Shown: positions 43,423 through 51,900 of the stretch, one piece after another
How positions within the stretch are numbered: the stretch's first letter is position 1
Layout: each line of letters begins with the position of its first letter
Assembly: GCA_029339505.1 (NCBI GenBank)
Contig: JAQISU010000132.1
Coordinates: forward strand, 5,682,001 to 5,746,000
DNA: 64,000 bases
Direction of reading: 5' to 3'
From: Unio delphinus
Lineage: Eukaryota; Mollusca; Bivalvia; Unionida; Unionidae
Notes under the pieces: generated by a model
Told to the model about the DNA's origin: nothing
The model's input: the letters and a program-made list of their open reading frames with translations, nothing else
Database searches by the model: none
Translations under genes and position numbers: made by a program

Positions 43423-44157
43423 TTAATAAGTGACCCACTCTTCGAGGATATTGCTTTGGGTGGGACGAAATGCGGGTGGTTTGGAAACGGTTTTACGTGT
43501 CCGATGTGCCACAGGAGTTGACGTCGAGGGTACTGGTGGTGGTGGTGGTGGTGGCGGAGGTAATGAGATAGCTTTGGTCTTCTTTTCTTTTCTCACCTCT
43601 GGTTTTCTTTCTTTCTTTTTCACTTCTGTTGAAGCAGGAGTAGCCATCATCTTTTTAACCCAAGTTTTGAGTTCTTCTCGTGGGGGCGTGGGAGAAGGGG
43701 TCAATAAGGAAGCGGCAATCTTACTCGGAATGGGAGTAGTAGTGGGTGTTTGAAAGAGATCATGGGGTTCTTTTTCTTCCTTGGGTAATGGTGGGGTGAC
43801 GTCTGTTTTGGCTACTGTAGAGGGTAAAGGCGACGGATTATTCATTAGTGCCTTCAAATCGGACAGTGTGGGTAGAGCTGTTTGTTCCACAGCTTTCCGA
43901 TGAAAGAGTTGTAGTCGTTGCAAAAGTTGACCGTACTTTTGCGATTTTTCGGTTTCGGACAAATCGTGGCGATGCTGCAAGGATTGCAATTCGTGTTGTA
44001 ATTGGGTCATCTCGTTCAAATCAGGATTGGGTGGTAAATGGGGGGTACGTTGTTCTTGCCAACGATGGTATTCCATCCATCGTTTGTAAGGAACTAAAGT
44101 CAGTTTTCGTCCTTCCATGGGCTTCCAAAGGTTACGTCTGAGATCGTGGTGCTTCAT
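43423..44157 (-). CDS. Pro/Lys-rich protein of unknown role (244 aa)
   Basis: Start ATG 44,155-44,157, only a few bases below a GATAAAAGGGA box, so the leader would be very short. Residues 1-35 are basic (HHDLRRNLWKPMEGRK), about 45-85 form a coiled coil (LQHELQSLQHRHDLSETEK), and the rest is Pro/Thr/Lys-rich with a run of nine Pro and a basic HRTRKTVSKP near the end. I do not recognise it. Composition and place among core genes suggest a DNA-binding core or scaffold protein. Confidence 0.65.
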   Translation of the reverse strand: MKHHDLRRNLWKPMEGRKLTLVPYKRWMEYHRWQEQRTPHLPPNPDLNEMTQLQHELQSLQHRHDLSETEKSQKYGQLLQRLQLFHRKAVEQTALPTLSDLKALMNNPSPLPSTVAKTDVTPPLPKEEKEPHDLFQTPTTTPIPSKIAASLLTPSPTPPREELKTWVKKMMATPASTEVKKKERKPEVRKEKKTKAISLPPPPPPPPPVPSTSTPVAHRTRKTVSKPPAFRPTQSNILEEWVTY

Positions 44158-44194
44158 GGATCCCTTTTATCTTCTGGAAGGATCATACATATTG

Positions 44195-44659
44195 CTACCC
44201 ATACCTTGGAGCCATCCCTTGGTGCATCCCTGGGGACATCCCTTGTGTCATCCCTTGTAAAAAACCTGGTAATATGCTGGATAGGATACCGGATTTCGCT
44301 AATCCTCCCAACACAGGAAGAAGAAAAGGTAAAAATCCTCCGCGTTGCACCAACATTTTTTTCTTTTGACGGACGGGTATTTTCTTTTGGACCATTTGAC
44401 GAAGAACGTGTCGATGTTTGGCTAAGCATTTTTTCTGGTGTGAAGACAAAGGTATCGTGCCTTTCAAGACATTCAAACAACATTCGCACACGGTATCGAT
44501 GACATCTTTGGAAGCCGTTTTAATGATTTGTTTTCGCATGGGTGGAGAGGCTTTGGACAGGACAGACAACACGTCTCCGTGTTTGACCAAACGAGGAGGT
44601 AGTCCTTTCTTTTTCTTTCCTTTGTGGGATGAAGAAGAATGTTTTGTGCGAGGTGACAT
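44195..44659 (-). CDS. pX-like core protein, copy 1 (154 aa)
   Basis: ATG 44,657-44,659 is chosen because it matches the start of the neighbouring duplicate. After a Lys/Ser-rich head comes a helical block (LNVLKGTIPLSSHQKK, then KHRHVLRQMVQKKIPVRQKK) and the hallmark KKMLVQRGGFLPFLLPVLGG, followed by a Gly/Met-rich tail. A basic part ending in RGG-F-LP and a hydrophobic stretch is the pattern of adenovirus pX and of Polinton minor core proteins. It probably packs DNA inside the particle. It belongs to a run of four related genes. Confidence 0.75.
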   Translation of the reverse strand: MSPRTKHSSSSHKGKKKKGLPPRLVKHGDVLSVLSKASPPMRKQIIKTASKDVIDTVCECCLNVLKGTIPLSSHQKKCLAKHRHVLRQMVQKKIPVRQKKKMLVQRGGFLPFLLPVLGGLAKSGILSSILPGFLQGMTQGMSPGMHQGMAPRYG

Positions 44660-44710
44660 CTTTGCTTGTTCGTTCCACAATACCACTGACGTCCATGACT
44701 TGAAACACAC

Positions 44711-44721
44711 CCTCTTTTATC
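44711..44721 (-). promoter_or_regulatory. TATA-like box of the 44,195 gene
   Basis: GATAAAAGAGGG on the minus strand, about 52 nt above the ATG; the duplicate has AAATAAAAGA at 45,002-45,011 in the same place. Confidence 0.55.
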
Positions 44722-44947
44722 TTTTTTTTTGTTGTGCCATCACTTGATTTATAAGTGGTATCACTTTTTCTGGAAAGAGATCATGGGGTAGGAAAAATCC
44801 TCCGCGTTGCACCAGCATCTTTTTCTTTTGACGGACGGATATTTTCTTTTGGGTCTTTGGACGATGAACGTGTCGATGTTTGGCTAAACGTCCTTTCCTT
44901 TTCTTTCCTTTGTGGGGTGAAGAAGAATGTTTTCTGCGAGGTGACAT
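44717..44947 (-). CDS. pX-like core protein, shortened duplicate (76 aa)
   Basis: Start ATG 44,945-44,947. The head (MSPRRKHSSSPHKGKKRKG) and the block RQKKKMLVQRGGF are nearly the same as in the gene at 44,195, and so is the upstream DNA (AACGAACAAGCAAAG before each ATG and TAAAAGAG boxes). The middle helical block is deleted and the C-terminus after RGGFFLP is different (HDLFPEKVIPLINQVM). This is a tandem duplicate with an internal deletion. Confidence 0.75.
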   Translation of the reverse strand: MSPRRKHSSSPHKGKKRKGRLAKHRHVHRPKTQKKISVRQKKKMLVQRGGFFLPHDLFPEKVIPLINQVMAQQKKR

Positions 44948-45025
44948 CTTTGCTTGTTCGTTTCACAATACCACTAGTGTCAATGACTTGGTACACACTC
45001 TCTTTTATTTACTTTTTTTTGGGAA

Positions 45026-45256
45026 CTAGCGCTTTGTCAAAAAGGTAACAATGTGTTTCCCAAAATTGTCAAAGGATCCTCCTTTTTGGTGTCTTTTCTT
45101 TTTCTTTAAAGGTCTACGTCTTTGGAGGGAAGGACGTTGATGTTTGGTTTTAAAGCTTTTGGTGAGATGACGAGATTGTCTTTTTCCTTTTCCTTTTTGG
45201 ACAGCAGAACGACGAGGGTAGTGGCGGTGGTGGTGTGCACGTTTTTGAGGAAGCAT
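45026..45256 (-). CDS. Short highly basic core peptide (76 aa)
   Basis: Start ATG 45,254-45,256. About 40 percent Lys/Arg/His, ending in KKKKRHQKGGSFDNFGKH, which parallels the K-K-x-x-x-Q-(R/K)-GG block of the pX-like neighbours. A DNA-condensing core peptide is likely. A GTATAAAAATA box (45,315-45,325) overlaps the stop codon of the next gene upstream. Confidence 0.65.
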   Translation of the reverse strand: MLPQKRAHHHRHYPRRSAVQKGKGKRQSRHLTKSFKTKHQRPSLQRRRPLKKKKRHQKGGSFDNFGKHIVTFLTKR

Positions 45257-45320
45257 CCTGGAGTGTTCAGCAGTGGTACAGAAAAATACTGATTGACGTC
45301 GTGGTCTTCAAGTCATATTT

Positions 45321-46220
45321 TTATACTGGAATGCGACGCCACTGATTATCTTTGCGTCGTATCAACTTCATGGCAGGTAACACACGTCGTGAAGGAGTTC
45401 GCAATGGACTCAATCGGGACAGTTCTTGTTTGGACAAATCTAGTAAACTCTTTAACATGCCAGATCTTTCTTGGACTTTGACTTTCGGGGCAGGTACTTT
45501 GTGAGCAGCTGCTACTGCCGCTAAGGTGGATGAGGGTGTCTCCGGTGGAGGAGACGTTTTGGGAGACGCAGATTTCCAATGTTTCATCAAATTAGGAAAA
45601 ACGGGTGTCAAATTGGGTTTGGCTGGCATCACCCGCAACGGAGAAGTGGCAGCCCCTGAGGCTACTGGCAACGTAGTCCCTGCCAAACGTCCTTGTAGAT
45701 CTTTTCTTACAGGTCGTGGTTGACGAAGGTAAGGTTGTGTCCTGGCCGAAGTGCCTTTCTTGCGGGTGACCGCTTTTTTCTGTGGACTTTTCTTTTTCTG
45801 TGTTTTGGTCTTGGTACCCTTGTTCTTTTTCTTAGGGGTTTGTTTGGCTTTTTTTGTTTTCTTCTTGGGGTGAACTTTGGGAGTATTGGGATCCCATTTT
45901 AAAAGGGAACGAATGATGACACCTCCTAGAGAACCACTACCTCCAGGTTTCAATATGATTTGCTTTTTGGTGTGAGTGTCAATGCGAGGATTAGCCAGTT
46001 GCGTCAAGGCTACTTTGTTTCTGTCAAAAAAGCGTTTGGTTTGATGTGGAATGTGAATGATGCCTTGCAGTATTTGACGTGCTGTCACCGTAAACCATCG
46101 TAAGACTTCTTTGAGACTGGCTTCTAAGACGTGAGCACGTCTTTGTGGATTATTTTCGCGACTGATACCGTACAAGGCACGAATCAATTTGATGGGAAGA
46201 TGAGACTGAAGGGACGTCAT
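45321..46220 (-). CDS. Long pX-like core protein (299 aa)
   Basis: Start ATG 46,218-46,220 rather than upstream codons, because a CTATAAAAACC box ends about 37 nt above it. Residues about 35-110 repeat the family plan: helix (ARQILQGIIHIPHQTKRF), then LTQLANPRIDTHTKKQI and KPGGSGSLGG with a hydrophobic end. The rest is a Lys/Pro-rich tail (KKKTKKAKQTPKKKNKG) and a Ser/Pro-rich end. It probably binds DNA in the particle. It is the largest of four related genes in a row. Confidence 0.7.
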   Translation of the reverse strand: MTSLQSHLPIKLIRALYGISRENNPQRRAHVLEASLKEVLRWFTVTARQILQGIIHIPHQTKRFFDRNKVALTQLANPRIDTHTKKQIILKPGGSGSLGGVIIRSLLKWDPNTPKVHPKKKTKKAKQTPKKKNKGTKTKTQKKKSPQKKAVTRKKGTSARTQPYLRQPRPVRKDLQGRLAGTTLPVASGAATSPLRVMPAKPNLTPVFPNLMKHWKSASPKTSPPPETPSSTLAAVAAAHKVPAPKVKVQERSGMLKSLLDLSKQELSRLSPLRTPSRRVLPAMKLIRRKDNQWRRIPV

Positions 46221-46256
46221 GTTGACGATGTATGAGACCAGGTCAAAGTAACCCAA

Positions 46257-46267
46257 GGTTTTTATAG
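46257..46267 (-). promoter_or_regulatory. TATA box of the long pX-like gene
   Basis: CTATAAAAACC on the minus strand. The same TATAAAAACC is found before the ATPase gene (47,071-47,081). Confidence 0.65.
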
Positions 46268-46289
46268 ATTTTTTTAGTGCTTCATAGTG

Positions 46290-47021
46290 TTATGTCGACG
46301 AGGAGGACGTGTACACGACAGGTCCTCCGTCTTGACACCAGTCGTGAAACAAATCGGTACGAAATCGCAAATAATCAGGGGTAGTGGGTTTTAAATCCAC
46401 GAGTAAATAGGCGTGTGGCGTTTGAGTGGCATCATCGTACGCATGAGTTAGCCAAGGTGTTCCTAACTGTTTGGCTAAAACTTGCACTTGTGATTTATCT
46501 CGAGGACTTTTAAACAAGACCACGTAATGAGCATTGAGACTAATGGTACGATGGGCTTTACTTTGTTGAAATAAATTTTGTGTAATGTAAATGACACTGG
46601 CATTACGATGATGGCCTTTACGTGTAAACCATAGTTTAATTTCTTCTTCGTCTTCTCCTAACATGTCGTCAAAAATAACCCAATGAGTTTGACTAGGGTC
46701 AGACACGATCCCTTCGTCTTCTTTAGGAATGCCTGCTACAAACACAATGGAATCACCTTGACTTTCTTGCAAGAGGCTGTATGCCGATTGCCACTCTTTG
46801 TAACACCACACGATGCGTTGAGGTGGACGATCGATCAAATGATGTTTATGTTCGATCAAACGTTTGACAAATTCGGTTTTGCCTGAACCGCTCGGTCCAG
46901 CAATTAACATGTTAAAAGGATGACGAAGATACAAGGCTTTCCAACTAGCCTGATCTAAGTGTTCGTCAATGACTTTGAATGTGGAGGAGGAAGGAGTAGT
47001 AGAAAGAGTAGAGTGAGCCAT
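46290..47021 (-). CDS. A32/FtsK-type genome-packaging ATPase
   Basis: Start ATG 47,019-47,021, about 50 nt after GTATAAAAACC; codons above it are leader. The 243-aa protein has Walker A AGPSGSGKTEF (Lys48), Walker B HWVIFDDML, and the following FTRKGHHRNASVIYITQN with the sensor Gln. This pump drives DNA into the capsid. Compared with the element A ATPase at 10,123, all catalytic residues are kept. Confidence 0.93.
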   Translation of the reverse strand: MAHSTLSTTPSSSTFKVIDEHLDQASWKALYLRHPFNMLIAGPSGSGKTEFVKRLIEHKHHLIDRPPQRIVWCYKEWQSAYSLLQESQGDSIVFVAGIPKEDEGIVSDPSQTHWVIFDDMLGEDEEEIKLWFTRKGHHRNASVIYITQNLFQQSKAHRTISLNAHYVVLFKSPRDKSQVQVLAKQLGTPWLTHAYDDATQTPHAYLLVDLKPTTPDYLRFRTDLFHDWCQDGGPVVYTSSSST

Positions 47022-47070
47022 AGTCGTGTAGTGGTATGACAGTATTGACACAAAAACAGACAAGACAAGA

Positions 47071-47081
47071 GGTTTTTATAC
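47071..47081 (-). promoter_or_regulatory. TATA box of the ATPase gene
   Basis: GTATAAAAACC on the minus strand, followed by a 50-nt leader without ATG. Confidence 0.7.
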
Positions 47082-47097
47082 TTTTTTCAAGACACGT

Positions 47098-47103
47098 TTA
47101 TTT
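47098..47103 (-). terminator. Poly(A) signal AATAAA after the 47,114 gene
   Basis: AATAAA on the minus strand 11 nt after the stop codon, just above the ATPase promoter. Confidence 0.6.
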
Positions 47104-47113
47104 GAATGCATGT

Positions 47114-47482
47114 TTAAATTCGAACAACACGAAAGACAAAAATACATAAAAGCCAAATAGATAAATACAGGAATAAAAGACAAAGGGAAACGATCAAAGT
47201 GGCATATAAACAAGTCACTGTACAACATTCTTTGTTGGGTAACAAACGTCTCCTAGAGGTAGTGTGTAATGTTCTTATAGTCTCCTCTACAGGGGGTATA
47301 GTCACATACGTGTCCTCTCGAAAGGGTCTTTGTGGGGAAATGTCCATGACAGTTTTGTCTTGAACAGAGGGATTGTCTTCGGTGACAGATTCTTTCTCTT
47401 CTTCTGGTACTGTCACTAACACAGGTTTAAAAGTGACTTTTTTCACTCGACGATAAATTTTAGGAACACAGCGCTTGGGCAT
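47114..47482 (-). CDS. Single-pass membrane protein (122 aa)
   Basis: ATG 47,480-47,482 is taken as start; ATG 47,537-47,539 in frame is possible and would lengthen the protein by 19 aa. The N-terminal part is basic then acidic. A hydrophobic segment fills residues about 88-118 (VTCLYATLIVSLCLLFLYLS), so the protein is tail-anchored, with a Cys pair just before the membrane. It overlaps the end of the gene at 47,460-47,708. Function unknown. Confidence 0.6.
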   Translation of the reverse strand: MPKRCVPKIYRRVKKVTFKPVLVTVPEEEKESVTEDNPSVQDKTVMDISPQRPFREDTYVTIPPVEETIRTLHTTSRRRLLPNKECCTVTCLYATLIVSLCLLFLYLSIWLLCIFVFRVVRI

Positions 47483-47708
47483 AATGGGATACTTCGTTTG
47501 TCCAAGCCTCAAAATCCCAACTTTTCCAGTGACGTACATCTGTCCAATGAGGGTGTAAATCACAAGCTACACACACATCTTCGTACACTGCTTCCGTACG
47601 TAAAAGTTGACGAATCTTTTTTTCTTGGAGAGGTCGAGACGTATCCAGATGAAAGCGTAAGGCTTTGAACAGAATAAGTCTCTCGTGGACATTTAAAGGA
47701 GTCACCAT
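47460..47708 (-). CDS. Unknown small protein (82 aa)
   Basis: Start ATG 47,706-47,708. It has a helical first half (ERLILFKALRFHLDTSRPL) and a Trp/His-rich second half (DVCVACDLHPHWTDVRHWKS) that might bind a metal. Not recognised. Packed between two other small genes on the same strand. Confidence 0.5.
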   Translation of the reverse strand: MVTPLNVHERLILFKALRFHLDTSRPLQEKKIRQLLRTEAVYEDVCVACDLHPHWTDVRHWKSWDFEAWTNEVSHYAQALCS

Positions 47709-47714
47709 ACTGTC

Positions 47715-47933
47715 TTATTTTTTTGATAGGTAGTGTTCGTAAAGTGTCCACAAGGAATCGACAGGTAAACGAAATCCTAGAAAGCAAGTCACTAAAACAC
47801 ACACGACACGTCGACCCCAATTCATAGGGTACAGTTCTTGCAATAAGTGTTCGTAATCTTTCACCGTGTGAATCTTCTCATTGATATCCTTCCACGGAAT
47901 CTGTTGGATCACCAATGATAAAGGTTGTGGCAT
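47715..47933 (-). CDS. Unknown small protein (72 aa)
   Basis: Start ATG 47,931-47,933, eight bases below GTATAAAAGAG (47,941-47,951), so either the leader is minimal or the box serves the genes downstream. Residues about 40-58 are hydrophobic (VVCVLVTCFLGF), perhaps a membrane helix. Not recognised. Confidence 0.5.
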   Translation of the reverse strand: MPQPLSLVIQQIPWKDINEKIHTVKDYEHLLQELYPMNWGRRVVCVLVTCFLGFRLPVDSLWTLYEHYLSKK

Positions 47934-47973
47934 GGTCGTTCTCTTTTATACTTCTTTTTTAGGTCGAAGACTA

Positions 47974-48360
47974 TCAGTGTAGATTCAACCCAGAATTAAA
48001 CACAGAATTAAATTTGCACAAAAAGCAAAAGTGATTAATATAACGTGTAATTTCGTCCCACTGCCATTCAGGGTAACGGTCAAGAAGGATCACAACATCT
48101 TCAGAGGTAAACGTAGTAAATTGGTAACAGAGCAAAAAAATACCCTTAATCCAGAGAAATCTAATACGTTGGTTAATTTTTGTCACTTGCCTCTTGTGAA
48201 TTTCACGACACAAATGTTCTACAGTCACCCATTGAGATTTTTCTTTAGCAAGACCTTGCCAAACGTCCTTGTAGATCTTCTCTTGCAATTCGTAGGGTAA
48301 TCCTTGAATATAATGTTTTAGAGAGGGTTTATATACTGGTCTAGACGTGTTACACGACAT
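47974..48360 (-). CDS. Unknown protein with F-box-like N-terminus (128 aa)
   Basis: Start ATG 48,358-48,360. Residues about 14-45 (YIQGLPYELQEKIYKDVW) resemble the LP-x-E-L opening of F-boxes, which bind Skp1 in ubiquitin ligases; the match is short, so this is only a hint. The C-terminal half has several Trp/Tyr/Phe residues and no known domain. It sits beside the IAP-like gene. Confidence 0.5.
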   Translation of the reverse strand: MSCNTSRPVYKPSLKHYIQGLPYELQEKIYKDVWQGLAKEKSQWVTVEHLCREIHKRQVTKINQRIRFLWIKGIFLLCYQFTTFTSEDVVILLDRYPEWQWDEITRYINHFCFLCKFNSVFNSGLNLH

Positions 48361-48372
48361 GGAGTAGTAGTG

Positions 48373-48921
48373 TCACTTCCAATCACTAGGTCCTACTAAA
48401 GGTAGGTATTGACAATTCGGAGACCATCGAGCATGTTCCAAGTAAGCGGAATCTTTCTGTTCCCACTCGTAAATGGATACACCACAACTGAAACACTTGA
48501 CTTTATCTCCTTCGCCCAAGTAGAAAAATCCAGCTCTGGCTAATTCTTCAGGAGTTGGTCCAGGCAGATATTTTGGCCATTTATCTTTGAAGGTTTGAAA
48601 TCGACTTTTAAAGTGACAGTATTCAGGCAAACTCGTCGGGAACGAATATTCGACTCTCCTCACTTCAGTTCGATGCAGGTACGGTGAAATTCCTAGGAGT
48701 CCACGATAACGTGTGGCACCGCTTTCGCATCCCTCAGGTTTGACACGCACAGCATCACTTTCCACGGTAGATATAGGGGTAGTAGTCATAGCAACGTTCC
48801 CACGATATCCAGCTGAATCGCTAACGTCACAGAGCCTGGCATCACTACAATCGCAAGGTTTAGCATCGCACTCCACTTGAGAATTCCCAAATTTGAATGA
48901 TGTCTGTTTAAATGGATTCAT
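48373..48921 (-). CDS. IAP-like protein with one BIR domain (182 aa)
   Basis: Start ATG 48,919-48,921. Residues about 85-175 are a BIR domain: a helix with RFQTFKDKWP, then ELARAGFFYLGEGDKVKCFSC, and the zinc set C-x2-C-x16-H-x6-C is perfect (CFSC, LEH, NCQYL). The first about 80 residues are Cys/Ser-rich and disordered. No RING domain follows. BIR proteins block caspases or act in ubiquitin control, and baculoviruses and some other DNA viruses use them to delay host cell death. It was probably captured from an animal host; it sits just after the polymerase gene. Confidence 0.9.
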   Translation of the reverse strand: MNPFKQTSFKFGNSQVECDAKPCDCSDARLCDVSDSAGYRGNVAMTTTPISTVESDAVRVKPEGCESGATRYRGLLGISPYLHRTEVRRVEYSFPTSLPEYCHFKSRFQTFKDKWPKYLPGPTPEELARAGFFYLGEGDKVKCFSCGVSIYEWEQKDSAYLEHARWSPNCQYLPLVGPSDWK

Positions 48922-48955
48922 CTTCTTTTCGCTTGGCTGTGTTAGTCACAATGAA

Positions 48956-51900
48956 CTATTGGTCTTGGACAATGTCCCTTTTTATATGCTGCCCAATTTC
49001 GACGTGACCGTACGGGAGAGTGAAGTAATTGGGAAGTCGTACTCTTTTTTGGTACACGATTTGATAGACTTTTTCCAAAGGTCGGCTAACGATTTGGTGT
49101 GTAGGTAAACGGACAATCTTGTGCGGTTCGTGGGTAGTCACTTGAAACGTTTCATCCTGTCCCGACTGTAAGGCTTCTTGTAGCACGTTAAAGTTCACCA
49201 CTCGACTGGTGCGATAATTGAGAGTCAATCCTTTCACTTTACATTCGGTGTGCATTTCTCCTTGTGGGTCTCGGTATTCGTAACCGTAATTTTTAGGACC
49301 GCCACTTGCAAAACATAGAATCTTGTCGTTGGGATGTTCATCGGTCCAGGCTCCTAAACGGTCTCCTTCGATGACAGGGTTACACTGGTTCGGTCGGTGA
49401 ATGTAGATGCAACTGTCCGTGTCAAAATACAACACACGATCTCCTAACAGTTCTAACACTTCGTACAATTTTAAACGAGCGTGGGCTGTCACGTAAGCCG
49501 CAATGATGACATTTCCAAATTTGTCGGCTTCTACAAAGTCTAGTTCTTCTTCGTAATTGACTAAGATCAAGTCCTCACGAATGACGTCCACGTGTTTCAT
49601 GACTTTGGTTGGGTCGTGAATCATCTGGAAGTAGCGAGACGGCTCGGACAAATACTCCGTCTTGGGTAAAGAGGGTCGTTGTGCCATTTTACCCCACAAG
49701 CAATTGAGCATCACTTTGGCAAACGACCGCCTTCCTTCGTTTTTCTCGATGTGGTCTAAAGTGATACCTTCCTGCTCCCGATATTTTTCTTTGAATATCT
49801 TTTGGTCTTCGGGAGTGTGACACCAGGAAGGATAGCCACTAGCTTCTTGTTTTAGTTTTAAAAAAGCATCCACGTAGTCTGCAAAAATACCTTTCTGTCT
49901 CTCGTCGCCCTTGCGGTATTGTTGTGTTTTGGGAAAGTGATAAATTTCGTACACTTCTAACAGTTGGTATCCCAGGTCCAGAGCTTTAAACAATTCCACG
50001 CTCACCCACGTTCCTGTCAAGGCGCGTTCTTCCAGGCTGTGCTGACAAGGTTGGTCTTGGTTGCACGTTTCGGCACATGTGCGACACAAAGGAAACATCA
50101 GTTTTCCTTGGCAATGGTGAGGTAAAACGGGATGGTACAAGTCTGTGGGAGGTAAGACTTTACACTTGATCAATCCTTCGTACTGACGAATGTGGTCCAA
50201 GTCAATGTGTTCTGTCATCAATTCTGGATGCCCTACGGGAAAGTGACAATATTTGCACACGTAAGGATACAGCGAACACACGTCCAAGTATTTGATTTCT
50301 TCTCCTTTCTCTTCATCCGCTTGGTACAGCAAACAAGTAGCATTCGTTCGTCCTCCGTACAAACTATCCCGGGGGTTCAATGGATCCACCCACTTGTAAC
50401 TTTCTACGATGCGTTTAAACTCGGGATCGGTTTTCAAACGCAGATCGTACTCGTGTTCCCACATTTCCACTACCTGGTATCCTTGTTGTTCTAACTTCAA
50501 ACGTCGCTGACACGTGGTCTGGTACAAATCTTCCATGGTTCGTTGTAAAAACTGATTTTTGGTGTTACGCTGAGGGTAGCATAGAGGACATCCGTGAAAT
50601 AAACATCCGTTAAACTCGTACACGATCTGAGGGTTTTCTAAGTCCCAACCATCTACCGAATACGTTCCGATGGTCTTTTCGCCTCCTCCGTTGCGAGCGT
50701 GTTGGATCCATTTGTCTTCCTTGTCGCACAAGTAATGGAGCCAGCGTAGGGCTTTAACCGAGTATTGACGTTTGACAAAATTCGTCGTTTGAGGACTGAT
50801 GACCGCTAGAGTATTTTCGGGCATAAAGCGTTTTCGGTACACTAAGGAACATGCTTTGGCAATGGTACAAGCTTCTTTCAAAGGATCGATCCCTCCGTAT
50901 TCCATGAACAATTCTCGAAATTTTCCACAACAGCGTCGTAAAATGTCCACGTCAGATCGACAATACTTTAACATTTCTTCTTGAAAGTCAAAGGGGTCCG
51001 AGGCGTGAGTCTGGTACCAAGCATGGAAAGCTTCTCGTTGTTCGTTGCGCATGTTGTCGGGGTCGTAGTCGTCAACCTCAGGCAAATGGGGTAGAATGGC
51101 ATGTTGATTGGCTTCGGTATTAAAAAAGTGTGGAAAATAACCTTTAGCCATTTCTGGCATACCAAACGTTTTAGGCATGCGACTCAATGGCATGGCCAAG
51201 TAACACATCGAATCTTTAAACTGTACTTGTCCTACTTGCATAGAAATGATTTTGGCTCCGTTCAAAGTCACTTGAGGTCGTTCGGTACTTTGTTCCGCAT
51301 AGTATCTAAGCAGAAATTGCCCATCGTATCCCGAGAAATTGTGGGCCATGACTGTGGCATGGCAATGACACTCGCCGTAACGTTCGATGTCTTCTGGACT
51401 CCACGTTTCGTCGATGGGGTTTAGGATCCATTGGGCAAAATCGGCTAGCGTATTTGACCCTCGAAAGATTTTTTCACGTCCTCCAGGAATCTTGCTACAG
51501 TGAGGGCAATGACTAAAGATAGGTTCTTGGATGCACTGCTCGCACGCACGGTGAGCCACGCAGAAATTAGGAATGTGAATACCAGTTTCTTGCATGCATT
51601 CGAAATCAAAAAAGATAAAATTCCCTTTCTTCTGGGTATCTTCTGGTCGGGGTTGATATTTTTGAATGAAGCATTCGTGCTCCAAGTCCACGATTTGGTG
51701 ACAAATGTGACATCGTTTCTTCCCTCGACAAACGTGAAACTTGGCACAATTGGTACGTATGCCTTGTCCACAAGTAGGACACAATCTCAGAAGCTGACAA
51801 GTACTTTTCTGCTGTGAACCTTGCATCTTCAAATGTTGTTGGTAACAGGTAAGACTGACAAAAGTGCGCTGACACACAGGGCAATGCACTCGTACTTGTC

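Noticed and set aside
43430..43753. Gly-rich plus-strand frame opposite the 43,423 gene
   Set aside because: Antisense of the Pro-run; shadow of the real gene.
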